Below, piece by piece: positions 46,774 to 58,093 of a stretch of 64,000 bases of DNA (the stretch's first letter is position 1; each line of letters begins with the position of its first letter). This DNA is from Herbaspirillum sp. DW155. Its GTDB lineage: Bacteria > Pseudomonadota > Gammaproteobacteria > Burkholderiales > Burkholderiaceae_D. The notes under the pieces are model-generated. The model did no database searches and was not told the origin of the DNA. It saw nothing but the letters and a program-made list of their open reading frames with translations. Both the position numbers and the translations under genes were made by a program. The stretch lies in the NCBI RefSeq assembly GCF_037076565.1, contig NZ_AP029028.1:5410945-5474944 (forward strand). Reading direction: 5' to 3'.

Positions 46774-46989
46774 CACGCGCCCTCCTCTGCCGACCAGCGT
46801 AAAGGGAGGAGAAAGCCTGGGAGGGATGAAACCGGATTGTGCATGGAGAGATGACGGCGAAGGTGCGGTTAAATGATTGGATCGGGCGGGCCACATTCTA
46901 CCGCTCCGCCGGCCCCTGCATCAGCCACAGATCAAGCCCCTGCCGTGCTGTTACGAAACAAGCCCTGCCTGTTACGCCTCGTCTTCCCA

Positions 46990-47036
46990 TAAAAAATTAC
47001 CGCCGGGAAATCACCCTAAGGTGACTTGCCGGCGGC
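46990..47036 (-). terminator. Terminator of the liv operon
   Basis: CCGCCGG...TCACC-CTAA-GGTGA...CCGGCGG folds into a long interrupted hairpin. On the minus strand it is followed by TAATTTTTT, 35 bp after the livM stop. Confidence 0.82.
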
Positions 47037-47070
47037 AGAGAAAGCGGCGTTTCAGTGGTCGCAGTGGTTA

Positions 47071-48051
47071 TTAATGCGATCCCTTGGCCTGCCCCTTTCC
47101 GGCCAGGGCCAGGATCTCTCCCACGATACCCTTGCGGAAGGCCAGCACGCAGACGATGAAGATGAAGCCGGTCACCACCGTCACCGAATCGCCGAGCGTG
47201 TTGAACCAGTCGATGCTGGTGGCATTGGCCAGCCAGGTGCCGATGTCGCCCAGCTTGTTCTCCAGCATGATGATGATGACCGCGCCGACGATGGGACCAA
47301 CGATGGTACCTAGGCCACCCACCAGCGTCATCAGGACCACCAGGCCAGACATGCTCCAGTGCACGTCAGTCAACGTCTCAAAGCCCAGCACCAGGGTCTT
47401 GGTCGCTCCCGCCAGCCCGGACAGGCCAGCCGACAGCACGAAGGCCAGCAGCTTGTAGCGCGCCACGTCATAGCCCAGCGAGATGGCGCGGGGTTCGTTC
47501 TCCTTGATTGCCTTCAGCACTTGCCCGAACGGCGAATGGATGGTGCGCACGATCAGCGCAAACCCCGCCACCGCGATGGCCAGCACCACGTAGTACAGGG
47601 TCATGTCGTTTTCCAGGCTGATGAAGCCCAGCAGCTTGCCGCGGGGCACACCCTGCAAACCATCCTCGCCGCCCGTGAACGGCGCCTGCAAGGCCACGAA
47701 GAACAGCATCTGCGCCAGCGCCAGCGTGATCATGGTGAAGTAAATGCCCTGGCGGCGGATCGCCAGCAGTCCCATCACCAGGCCGATCAGCGCACCGGTC
47801 AGGGTACCGATGATCAGGCCCAGCTCGGTCGGCAAACCCCACACCTTCAGCGACTGGCCGCACATATAGCCGGCCCAGCCGAGGAAGGCCGCATGGCCGA
47901 AGGACAACAGGCCGGTGTAGCCGATCAGCAGATTGAAGGCGCAGGCGAACAGCGCGAAACACAACATCTTCATCAGGAACACCGGATAGATCCCGAACGG
48001 TGCCGCCAACAGCAGTATTAATAAAACAGCAATTCCGATTTTCTTGTTCAT
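47071..48051 (-). CDS. livM: Liv-type ABC transporter permease LivM
   Basis: The 326-residue inner-membrane permease has CFALFACAFNLLIGYTGLLS, FGHAAFLGWAGYMCGQSLKV and FIRTIHSPFGQVLKAIKENE-like and EPRAISLGYDVARYKLLAFV motifs, plus VLMTLVGGLGTIVGPIVGAV. It pairs with LivH. It is the last gene of a leftward operon livG-livF-binding protein-livH-livM, 12 bp after livH. Confidence 0.92.
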   Translation of the reverse strand: MNKKIGIAVLLILLLAAPFGIYPVFLMKMLCFALFACAFNLLIGYTGLLSFGHAAFLGWAGYMCGQSLKVWGLPTELGLIIGTLTGALIGLVMGLLAIRRQGIYFTMITLALAQMLFFVALQAPFTGGEDGLQGVPRGKLLGFISLENDMTLYYVVLAIAVAGFALIVRTIHSPFGQVLKAIKENEPRAISLGYDVARYKLLAFVLSAGLSGLAGATKTLVLGFETLTDVHWSMSGLVVLMTLVGGLGTIVGPIVGAVIIIMLENKLGDIGTWLANATSIDWFNTLGDSVTVVTGFIFIVCVLAFRKGIVGEILALAGKGQAKGSH

Positions 48052-48063
48052 GCCGGTCTCCGA

Positions 48064-48948
48064 TTATTTCTCTTTGCCGAACAGGCCGGCCGGCCGGACC
48101 ATCAGGACGATGGCCATGATGATGAAGACCACGGTGGCCGACAGTTCCGGGTAGAACACGCGGGTCAAGCCTTCGATCAGTCCCAGCACCAGACCGGTGA
48201 TGATGGAGCCCAGGATGGAGCCCATGCCACCGATCACCACCACCGCGAAGACGGTGATGATGAGGTTGGAACCCATCAGCGGCGATACCTGGATCACGGG
48301 TGCGGCCAGCACGCCCGCGAACGCCGCCAGCGCCACGCCGAAGCCGTAGGTCAGCGTCACCATCAGCGGCACGTTGATGCCGAAGGCTTCGACCAGCTTG
48401 GGGTTCTCGGTACCGGCACGCAGATACGCGCCCAGGCGGGTCTTCTCGATCACGAACCAGGTGGCGAAGCAGACGATCAACGACGCCGCCACGACCCAGG
48501 CACGGTAGTTGGGCAGCACCATGAAGCCGAGGTTGGTCGCCCCCTGCAGCAAGTCAGGCACCGAATACGGCTGGCCGGAGACGCCATAGATGGAGCGGAA
48601 GATGCCCTCGATCATCAGCGTGATGCCGAAGGTCAGCAAGAGGCCGTAGAGGTGGTCCAGCTTGTAGAGCCAGCGCAGCATGGTCTTTTCGATCAGGATG
48701 CCAAACAGCCCGACCAGGATCGGCGCCACGATGAGCATGACCCAGTAGTTCAATCCCAGATAGGTCAGCCCCATCCAGGCGAGGAAAGCGCCCAACATGT
48801 AGAGCGTACCGTGCGCGAAGTTGATCACGTTGAGCAAGCCGAAGATCACCGCCAGGCCCAGCGAGAGCATGGCGTAGAAGGAGCCGTTGACCAGGCCCAG
48901 CAGCAGCTGGCTCAACAAGGCTTGCAGGGGTATGCCGAATAGTTCCAT
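48064..48948 (-). CDS. livH: Liv-type ABC transporter permease LivH
   Basis: The start is MELFGIPLQALLSQLLLGLV (48948), giving 294 residues. Motifs are LLGLVNGSFYAMLSLGLAVI, FGLLNVINFAHGTLYMLGAF, TRLGAYLRAGTENPKLVEAF and FAVVVIGGMGSILGSIITGL, the EAA-type loop of the LivH family. It pairs with LivM. A ~130-bp gap separates it from the binding-protein gene. Confidence 0.92.
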   Translation of the reverse strand: MELFGIPLQALLSQLLLGLVNGSFYAMLSLGLAVIFGLLNVINFAHGTLYMLGAFLAWMGLTYLGLNYWVMLIVAPILVGLFGILIEKTMLRWLYKLDHLYGLLLTFGITLMIEGIFRSIYGVSGQPYSVPDLLQGATNLGFMVLPNYRAWVVAASLIVCFATWFVIEKTRLGAYLRAGTENPKLVEAFGINVPLMVTLTYGFGVALAAFAGVLAAPVIQVSPLMGSNLIITVFAVVVIGGMGSILGSIITGLVLGLIEGLTRVFYPELSATVVFIIMAIVLMVRPAGLFGKEK

Positions 48949-49076
48949 AAAAACCCGTTCATCAGGGGGTAAAGAACGCCATCGCCACAGCAAAAATCTG
49001 TCATCCCCGGGTGAACAGAAATGACAGATTTTGCTGGGCTGTGCGATGGCCTTACTGCTACGTTGCTACGTCGTGC

Positions 49077-50285
49077 CTACTTCCAGGCCGCGCACTTGGA
49101 TTCGGCCTTGGTGGTCCAGGCCTGCTCGGCAGGAATGATCTGCACCAGCTTGTAGTAGTCCCACGGATACTTCGATTCCGACTGGGCCTTGACCTGGTAC
49201 AGGTACATGTCGTGCACCACGCGGCCATCGGCGCGCAGGTAGCCGTTCTTCTGGAACATGTCGTTGAACTTGGCCTTGTGCAGCGCGGCCATCACCTTGT
49301 CCGAATCATCGGTGCCGATTTCCTTGACGATCTTCAGATACTGCAAGGCTGCCGAGTAGTCGCCCGCCTGCAGGGAGGACGGCATTTTCTTGCGCACGGC
49401 GAAGTAGCGCTTGGCGAAGGCGCGGGTCTCGTCGTTGGCATCCCAGTACCAGCTGTCGGTCAGGTACAGGCCTTCGGTGTTCCTCAGGGTCAGCGAGTGC
49501 ACGTCGTTGATGAACACCAGCAAACCGGCCAGCTTGGCAGTCTTGGTGATGCCGAATTCGTTGGCCGCCTTCACCGAGTTGATGAAGTCGCCCCCGGCAT
49601 TGGCCAGGCCGATGATCTGGGCCTTGGAGCTCTGCGCCTGCAGCAGGAAGGAAGAGAAGTCGGATGCGCCCAGCGGGTGCTTGACCGAGCCCACCACGGT
49701 ACCGCCCGAGGCCTTCACGACGTTGGCGGTATCGGACTCCAGCGAGTGGCCGAAGGCGTAGTCGGCAGTCAGGAAGAACCAGCTCTTGCCGCCCTGCTTC
49801 ACCACCGCCGAACCGGTGCCCTTGGCCAGGGCCACGGTGTCGTAGGCATAGTGCACGGTATAGGGCGAGCACTCTTCGTTGGTCAGGCGCGCCGTGCCGG
49901 CACCGACGGCGAAATAGACCTTCTTCTTTTCGGCGGCGACCTTGGCGCTGGCGAGAGCCGTGCCGGAATTGGTGCCACCGATGAGCACATCCACACCCTG
50001 CTGGTCGAACCATTCACGGGCCTTGCTGGCGGCCACATCGGCCTTGTTCTGGTGGTCGGCCACGACCAGTTCGATCTTCTTGCCATTGATGGAACCGCCC
50101 ATGTCGGCGATGGCCATCTTGATGGCTTCCGCGCCGCCCTGGCCGTCGATGTCCGAATACACGCCCGAGATATCGGTGATGAAACCGATCTTGATCACAT
50201 CCCCCGAGATCTGCGCCGAAGCCGGCGCGGTTGCGAATGCCGCCGCCGCTGCAGTGACGGCCAGTGCCATTGCCTTGAGTTTCAT
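49077..50285 (-). CDS. Liv-type periplasmic substrate-binding protein
   Basis: The start is MKLKAMALAVTAAAAAFATA (50285): AGGAG is six bases upstream, while the in-frame ATG two codons earlier abuts it. The 402-residue product has a signal peptide ending PASAQ/ISGD and a type-1 periplasmic fold (IKIGFITDISGVYSDIDGQG, VDVLIGGTNSGTALASAKVA, WFFLTADYAFGHSLESDTAN, HPLGASDFSSFLLQAQSSKA). This subgroup more often binds aromatic, amide or organic acid ligands than leucine. The operon partners (GMC oxidoreductase, MmsA) suggest the substrate is oxidised to an acyl-CoA, but it is not identified. Confidence 0.9.
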   Translation of the reverse strand: MKLKAMALAVTAAAAAFATAPASAQISGDVIKIGFITDISGVYSDIDGQGGAEAIKMAIADMGGSINGKKIELVVADHQNKADVAASKAREWFDQQGVDVLIGGTNSGTALASAKVAAEKKKVYFAVGAGTARLTNEECSPYTVHYAYDTVALAKGTGSAVVKQGGKSWFFLTADYAFGHSLESDTANVVKASGGTVVGSVKHPLGASDFSSFLLQAQSSKAQIIGLANAGGDFINSVKAANEFGITKTAKLAGLLVFINDVHSLTLRNTEGLYLTDSWYWDANDETRAFAKRYFAVRKKMPSSLQAGDYSAALQYLKIVKEIGTDDSDKVMAALHKAKFNDMFQKNGYLRADGRVVHDMYLYQVKAQSESKYPWDYYKLVQIIPAEQAWTTKAESKCAAWK

Positions 50286-50439
50286 TTTCATCTCCTCTGT
50301 TTTTGAAGCCTGCTCCATGGTTTCGATGCGAGGCAACTGGTGGAACGGGGAGAGGATCACTCACCCCGCGGACGTACTTGTTGGCAGTACTTCTTCTAGT
50401 GGTGAAGCTGGTGATACCGGAAAAAACCTGGATGGTGGC

Positions 50440-51197
50440 TCAGACGCCCAGCAGTTCATTCAAGGTCTGCATCTTCGCTTCCAGCTGCGCGGCAGCGAAG
50501 GACTCGACGATCTGGCCGTGTTCCATCACATAGAAGCGATCAGCCAGCGGCGCGGCGAAGCGGAAGTTCTGCTCGACCATCACGATGGTGTAGCCCTTGG
50601 CCTTCAAGGTCGTGATCATGCGCGCCAGAGCCTGCACGATGACCGGGGCCAGGCCTTCGGAGATTTCGTCGAGCAGCAGCAGGCGCGCACCGGTACGCAG
50701 GATGCGGGCCACCGCCAGCATCTGCTGTTCGCCCCCGGAGAGGCGCGTACCCTGGCTGTTGCGGCGCTCCTTCAGGTTGGGGAACATCTCGTAGATCTCG
50801 TCGATGGACATGCCTTTGTCCGTCTTCGAAACGAAGGGCGGCAGCATCAGGTTTTCTTCCGCCGAGAGCGAGGAGAAGATACCCCGCTCTTCCGGGCAGT
50901 AGCCCACGCCGTAATGGGCGATCTTGTGCGTGGCCAGGTGGATGGTTTCCTGGCCGTTGATCCTGATCGATCCCTTGCGGGTGCCGACCAGCCCCATGAT
51001 GGAACGCAGCGTGGTGGTGCGGCCGGCGCCATTGCGGCCCAGCAGCGTCACCACCTCGCCCTGGTGGACGTTGAGATTGACGTTGTGCAGGATGTGCGAT
51101 TCACCGTACCAGGATTGCAGATCGCTGATCTGCAGCACCAACGGTGCGGAGGAAGAAGGCGTGGTCATGGCATCAGCATTCAAGGTTGCGGTGCTCA

Positions 51198-51198
<1 letters not shown>
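50440..51198 (-). CDS. livF: Liv-type ABC transporter ATPase LivF, with Arg in Walker A
   Basis: The 252-residue ATPase has Walker A GRNGAGRTTTLRSIMGLVGT, signature RLSGGEQQMLAVARILRTGA, Walker B LLLLDEISEGLAPVIVQALA and H-loop IVMVEQNFRFA. The P-loop lysine is replaced by arginine (GAGRTT instead of GAGKTT), which would usually weaken ATP hydrolysis. LivG is canonical, so one site may be catalytic and one degenerate. The ATG overlaps the livG stop (TGATG). Confidence 0.92.
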
Positions 51199-51968
<770 letters not shown>

Positions 51969-52180
51969 GGTCTCTTCTTTCCCTTTGATGCCCGCGCCGG
52001 TGGGTCCGGTCGTCAAGGCCTGCCTGCTGCGGATGACCTGAATCTTTTGGATGCAGGCACCACCGTTTCATACTGGCGAATCGAGAAGCTAGTTTTAATA
52101 TTTGGCGCATAGTAGCCGGTTCATACCATTCATACAATACGTATAAGTACCGTATGATTCAGCGCCTGAGAATTGCCCTT

Positions 52181-53800
52181 TTATGCCCGGGAAAGCAGGC
52201 TGGAAGCGACTTTCTCGGCAATCATGATGGTCGGCGAATTGGTATTGCCGGAAGTGATGGAGGGCATCACCGAGGCATCGGCCACGCTCAGTCCGGCCAC
52301 GCCACGCACCCGGCATTGCGCATCCACCACGGCCATCGCATCGTCGCTGCGGCCCATGCGGCAGGTGCCCACCGGATGGAAGATGGTGGTGCCCACGTCG
52401 CCGGCGGCGCGATACAGATCCGCTTCCGTTTCATATTGCGTACCGGGCTTGTATTCCTCGGGACGATAGCGTGCCAGTGCGGGCGAGGCGGCGATACGGC
52501 GCGTCAGGCGCAGCGCGTTGGCGGCGACCTTGAGGTCCTCTTCGGTGGACAGGTAGTTGGTGGTGATCCTGGGCGCGAGCGCGTGATCGGTCGAGGCCAG
52601 GCGCACATGTCCGCGCGAGGTCGGGCGCAGGTTGCACACGCTGGCGGTGAAGGCCGGGAAGGCATGCAGCGGATCGCCGAATTTTTCCAGCGACAGCGGC
52701 TGCACGTGGTATTGCAGGTTGGCGCTGGCCTGCTGCGCGTCGGACTTCGCAAACGCACCCAGCTGCGAGGGTGCCATCGACATCGGGCCGCTCTGATTGA
52801 TCAGGTATTCCAGCCCGATCTTCATCTTGCCGACCAGGGTCGAGGCCATGGCATTGAGCGTTTTGGCGCCATCGACCTTGAAGACCATGCGCATCTGCAG
52901 ATGGTCCTGCAGGTTCTCGCCGACCCCCGGCAGCGCATGCACCACCGGGATCTGATGCTGCTGCAGCAGCACCGGATCGGCAATGCCCGACATCTGCAGA
53001 ATATGCGGCGAACCGATCGCGCCCGCGCAGAGGATGGTTTCAGCAGCCTCGGCAAACCAGGCGCTGCCACCGCCGGTGAATTCGACGCCGGTACACACCG
53101 GCCCCTGTGCGCCCTGCTCCATGCGCAGGCGGCTCACGTGGGAGCCGGTCATGATGGTGAGGTTGCCATCCTTCATGGCAGGCCGCAGGAAGGCCTTGGA
53201 AGCGTTCCAGCGCACGCCGCGCTTCTGGTTGACATCGAAGTAGCCACAGCCCTCGTTGTCGCCGCGGTTGAAGTCCTCGACCTTGGGGATGCCATTTTCG
53301 GCAGCGGCATCGCGGAAGGCATCGAGGATGTCCCAGCGCAGGCGCTGTTTTTCCACCCGCCATTCGCCACCGGCGCCGTGGAACTCGCTGGCGCCGAGGT
53401 GATAGTCCTCGCTCTTCCTGAACAGCGGCAGCACGTTCTGCCAGCGCCAGCTGTCGTCACCGGTGACCTCGGCCCAGTGATCGTAATCGCGCGCCTGGCC
53501 GCGCATGTAGATCATGCCGTTGATGGAAGAGCAGCCGCCCAGCACCTTGCCGCGCGGATAGATGAGGCTGCGGCCGTTCAGGCCCGCATCGGCCTCGGTG
53601 CGGAACATCCAGTCGGTGCGCGGATTGTTGATGCAATAGAGATAGCCGACCGGGATGTGGATCCAGAGGTAGTCGTCCTTGGCGCCGGCTTCGATGAGCA
53701 GCACCTTCTTGCCGGTCCCGCGCGAGAGCCGGTTGGCCATGACGCAGCCGGCCGTGCCCGCGCCGATGATGATGTAGTCGTATTGCCCTGCCGATTGCAT
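52181..53800 (-). CDS. GMC-family choline/alcohol dehydrogenase
   Basis: The start is MQSAGQYDYIIIGAGTAGCV (53800), with GGAG five bases upstream, giving 539 residues. GMC marks are GKVLGGCSSINGMIYMRGQA, GAIGSPHILQMSGIADPVLL and GTTIFHPVGTCRMGRSDDAM, with a SGNTNSPTIMIAEKVASSLL end. It oxidises an alcohol with FAD. It follows mmsA by 50 bp and precedes the liv transporter genes, so it probably acts on the imported compound. It is a paralogue of the GMC enzyme at 21493. Confidence 0.9.
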   Translation of the reverse strand: MQSAGQYDYIIIGAGTAGCVMANRLSRGTGKKVLLIEAGAKDDYLWIHIPVGYLYCINNPRTDWMFRTEADAGLNGRSLIYPRGKVLGGCSSINGMIYMRGQARDYDHWAEVTGDDSWRWQNVLPLFRKSEDYHLGASEFHGAGGEWRVEKQRLRWDILDAFRDAAAENGIPKVEDFNRGDNEGCGYFDVNQKRGVRWNASKAFLRPAMKDGNLTIMTGSHVSRLRMEQGAQGPVCTGVEFTGGGSAWFAEAAETILCAGAIGSPHILQMSGIADPVLLQQHQIPVVHALPGVGENLQDHLQMRMVFKVDGAKTLNAMASTLVGKMKIGLEYLINQSGPMSMAPSQLGAFAKSDAQQASANLQYHVQPLSLEKFGDPLHAFPAFTASVCNLRPTSRGHVRLASTDHALAPRITTNYLSTEEDLKVAANALRLTRRIAASPALARYRPEEYKPGTQYETEADLYRAAGDVGTTIFHPVGTCRMGRSDDAMAVVDAQCRVRGVAGLSVADASVMPSITSGNTNSPTIMIAEKVASSLLSRA

Positions 53801-53850
53801 GGTGTCTCCGCTGTGCGCTTGTTCCTGGTCTGTCAAAGGCCCGTCCGGCC

Positions 53851-55362
<1,512 letters not shown>

Positions 55363-55497
55363 AAGGTTTCCTTTGGTGTTTTGGATGAAGGTGGAAGGCG
55401 CTGTCTCCTGCTCCCTCCTGCAAACGGACAACTGGTATGGATGAGCAAGAATAGCCCTCCCTCCTCGGCACATCCAATGAGGAATTATCAAGAGCAA

Positions 55498-55514
55498 TAT
55501 AAAGAATGCTTATA
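55498..55514. promoter_or_regulatory. LysR-type operator (T-N11-A palindrome)
   Basis: TATAAAGAATGCTTATA is a near-perfect palindrome in the 271-bp divergent region between mmsA and a LysR gene, about 120 bp upstream of the latter. The site type is known for LysR regulators; the pairing is inferred. Confidence 0.6.
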
Positions 55515-55560
55515 ATCTGACTTTCTTGTTCACACGCTACCCACACGATCTTCACAGCCT

Positions 55561-55602
55561 GTTCACCGGGATATCCACGGGTTTATCCACATGCCGGTGA
55601 AC
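55561..55602. repeat. Inverted repeat enclosing DnaA-box-like sites
   Basis: GTTCACCGG (55561-55569) and CCGGTGAAC (55594-55602) are perfect complements. Between them lie ATATCCACG and a perfect TTATCCACA (55583-55591). This is in the leader of the LysR gene. Confidence 0.55.
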
Positions 55603-55633
55603 GAAGAAAAGGAATGAATCGCGGAAGAAGACG

Positions 55634-56518
55634 ATGGATCTCACCCAGTTACGCGCATTTATCGCAGTCGCCCACGAAGGCAACCTGACCCGGGCCGCTG
55701 AAAAGCTGCATCTGACCCAGCCCGCCGTGAGTCTGCAGATCAAGGCGCTGCAGGAAAGTCTGGGCCTGTCCTTGTTCAGTCGGAGTGCATCCGGCATGGT
55801 CCTCACCACCGAGGGCAACACCTTGCTGCCGCTGGCCGAGCGCGTGCTGGCCGATGTCCGGGAATTGCGGCGCCATGCGACCGGGCTGCGGTCCAGCAAC
55901 AACATTCTTTCCGGCAGCCTGGCCATCGGCACCATCCTGGATCCGGAATTCATACGCCTCGGGGCGTTTCTGAAGTTGCTGGTCGAGCGGCACCCGCAGC
56001 TGTCGACCCAGCTTTCCCACCACATGTCTGGTTCGGTCCTCAACGAAGTGCGGGCCGGCAAGCTGGACGTGGGCTTTTTCCTGGGGGATCCGGGCAAGGG
56101 TTTCCATGCCATGACGCTGACCTCCTTCAGTTACAACGTCATCGCCCCGGCCGGTTGGAAGAACCGTGTTTCCGGCAAGGGCTGGAAGGAACTGGCCCGC
56201 CTGCCCTGGATCTGGACACCGCCAGAATCGGCACATCATCGTCTATTGAGCAGGATCTTCGCGCAACATCAGGTAAAACCGCAGAAGGTTGCCCTGGTGG
56301 ATCAGGAGTCTTCGATGCTCGATCTGGTCAAGTCGGGGGTCGGTTTATCGCTGGCGCGCGAGTCGATCGCGCTCAACCAGGCCCATGCCCATGGTCTGGT
56401 CATTGCCGATGCGGTCGATCTGTCGACCGAACTCAGCTTCATTACATTAGAAAAACGACAACATGAAGATGCGATCCAGGCTGTTTTTCAATTGCTGCAA
56501 CAAGTCTGGCAGTCGTGA
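55634..56518 (+). CDS. LysR-family regulator
   Basis: The 294-residue protein starts MDLTQLRAFIAVAHEGNLTR, then AAEKLHLTQPAVSLQIKALQ (HTH) and an effector domain (SGSLAIGTILDPEFIRLGAF, VALVDQESSMLDLVKSGVGL). It is divergent from mmsA, with a T-N11-A palindrome between them, so it probably controls the mmsA-GMC-liv cluster in response to the imported substrate. It is the first rightward gene before the origin-like region. Confidence 0.92.
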   Translation: MDLTQLRAFIAVAHEGNLTRAAEKLHLTQPAVSLQIKALQESLGLSLFSRSASGMVLTTEGNTLLPLAERVLADVRELRRHATGLRSSNNILSGSLAIGTILDPEFIRLGAFLKLLVERHPQLSTQLSHHMSGSVLNEVRAGKLDVGFFLGDPGKGFHAMTLTSFSYNVIAPAGWKNRVSGKGWKELARLPWIWTPPESAHHRLLSRIFAQHQVKPQKVALVDQESSMLDLVKSGVGLSLARESIALNQAHAHGLVIADAVDLSTELSFITLEKRQHEDAIQAVFQLLQQVWQS

Positions 56519-56968
56519 AATCCTCCAGATGCTTGTCGTAAAGATATCGTTTTAGCTTGCATCAAAGAAATTCTTTTCAGATATCACCGTTTTCCTGCCG
56601 AACCTAACGGGCCGTTGGGCTGCTTCAGAGGCTTGCCAAAGGCTTGTTCAGCGGGTTTCGGTGTTTGAAAGCTAATTTTTTGGAAAGATGTCCACTGCGC
56701 ACGCGCTTTCGGTTCTTTAATTTAGATGTGGATATATATAAGTAGTAGTAGTTGTTAACGTCGCCAGAAACTGTGGATAACCTGGTTTACGCGAAAAAAA
56801 TCAATGCCTTAGCTTTCTGATAAGCGCTTGGTAAGCTTCTGCATTGCCGAAGTACAGATTCTGGACAATTTTTCGGCCGTGGATAAATCAGCGAGATATA
56901 CCCAAAACGCCCAGCGGATATGCAAAGACTTATCCACAGGCGGTCCTCAAACCCCGGAAAATGGTGTC
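56519..56968. other. Intergenic region with origin-like copy A
   Basis: No gene is seen in these 450 bases. The left part (56519-56695) is ordinary AT-richer intergenic DNA. The rest, from about 56696 to 56945, forms origin-like copy A, described separately. Confidence 0.6.
56696..56945. other. oriC: Putative replication origin core, copy A
   Basis: In order: DnaA-like TGTGGATAT (56727), the AT tract ATATATATA, the trio AGTAGTAGTAGTT (56741-56753), GTTAACG (56754), a perfect TGTGGATAA box (56772-56780), CGTGGATAA (56878) and a perfect TTATCCACA (56930-56938). On the other strand the trio reads 3'-GATGATGAT-5', the DnaA-trio of the bacterial unwinding element, placed between a DnaA box and an AT-rich tract. 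This is the arrangement known at Burkholderiales origins. parS sites are 11 kb away. Confidence 0.7.
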
Positions 56969-57271
56969 ATGGGCAACGAAAACCCTCTTCTCGTGCAGAT
57001 TCAGCCTTCGGGTTTGCAATTCGAACAAGTTCCGGGGCAGTCCCTGTTGCAATCGGGCCTGCGCGCCGGCATCCGCCTGCCTAATTCTTGCCGGAATGGC
57101 ACTTGCCGCACCTGCATGTGCAAATTATTCACAGGCGAAATCGCCTATCAGATCGAATGGCCGGGTTTGACGCGCGAAGAAAAGGCCGAAGGCTGGATCC
57201 TTCCTTGCGTCGCCGAGGCCAGAAGCGACCTGGTACTGGACGTGCCGGATGCCGTCGATCTGAACAAATGA
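56969..57271 (+). CDS. [2Fe-2S] ferredoxin-like protein
   Basis: The 100-residue protein starts MGNENPLLVQIQPSGLQFEQ. The plant-type ferredoxin cluster loop is visible in RLPNSCRNGTCRTCMCKLFT (C-x4-C-x2-C) with the fourth ligand in EGWILPCVAEARSDLVLDVP. It carries electrons to an oxygenase or reductase; the partner is not next to it. It lies exactly between the two origin-like copies. The nearest purine-rich site (CCGGAAAATGG) is a weak ribosome site, so the start is moderately sure. Confidence 0.88.
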   Translation: MGNENPLLVQIQPSGLQFEQVPGQSLLQSGLRAGIRLPNSCRNGTCRTCMCKLFTGEIAYQIEWPGLTREEKAEGWILPCVAEARSDLVLDVPDAVDLNK

Positions 57272-58093
57272 TGTTTTATCCACCGCCCATGTCGGGCGAG
57301 CCGGTTTTTAGTCGCTGAATTCAGCAGCCGGAGCCCGCTGTGGATAAAAAAACCGACCAAACCCACCGCAAGGCCCCAAGGCGACATTTCTTTTCCACAG
57401 CGCACTGCACCCTGCGTCCTCACTGGTCGACTTCCGTGGCGGGCCATCCAGGCGCCTTGCCGGAGATATGCACTGCCTCACCGCTGGCTGACCAGCCTTT
57501 TTCTTCATTTCCATTGCCGTTAAAGCAAAGGTTCACGTCTTCTGGCCGCCGAGCCAGGGGCGCGGCCCTGCTGGCAGCCAAAGCCGCGTCGCGGGCGAAA
57601 GCTCGCGCGCTTAGGCTTTAAATCTAAGCTGTTTATAAAATTAGTAGTGATGGTTAACGTCAGCCTTGCACTGTGGATAAGTTGGTTTAGACGAACAAAA
57701 TCAGCCGTTTGCGAAAAGGACAAGGCCTTGGGCAAGCTCTGTATGACGTGATCACGGATCGGGGATAAAAATCCGCCTTTGGATAACTTTTCGACTTTTC
57801 CCCAATCCATGAAAAAGTTATTCAGAACTTTATCCACAGGCGCGGACGAAATTGACGGATTCGTTATGCGAAAGCTCAAATTTTCGAGAAGTCACTGATT
57901 TCGGTCATTTGGTCGCTGATTTCCCCCTTTTGCGGCGGGGAAACGGGGTTCTCGGCCATCGTTTTCAGGTAATTTCCCCACAGGCTCTCAAAGCAAGCGA
58001 TCACTGCCGCAAGGCACAGGCCCCCGAAATGACGCCGGGCCAGGAAAGTTATCCCCTGGCCCGGCGGCAAGAATCTTCAGTTTTTATGGCTGC
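57272..58093. other. Non-coding region with origin-like copy B
   Basis: No convincing gene lies in these 822 bases; the open frames are short and atypical. DnaA boxes occur at 57276 (TTATCCACC), 57339-57347 (perfect), 57672-57680 (perfect), 57778 (TTTGGATAA) and 57830-57838 (perfect). A hairpin CCGGGCCAGG / CCTGGCCCGG at 58035-58064 may end the AsmA transcript. Neither rpmH nor dnaA is here. Confidence 0.6.
57596..57845. other. Origin-like core, copy B (degenerate duplicate of copy A)
   Basis: The order of copy A is repeated about 900 bp further on: an AT-rich TTTAAATCTAAG stretch, TTAGTAGTGATGGTTAACG (degenerate trios), a perfect TGTGGATAA at 57672, GTTGGTTTA, AAAATCA, and a perfect TTATCCACA at 57830. 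The two perfect boxes are 158 bp apart in both copies. The trio tract is eroded, so copy A looks more functional. Confidence 0.6.

Noticed and set aside
57340..57621. Open frame on the plus strand between origin-like copies, with a basic tail
   Set aside because: The faint likeness of its GRRARG stretch to RnpA is not supported by any other motif; it has no ribosome site and lies in origin DNA.
57520..57879. Minus-strand open frame over origin-like copy B
   Set aside because: It runs straight through DnaA boxes and AT tracts, has no recognisable domain and atypical composition; not a gene.
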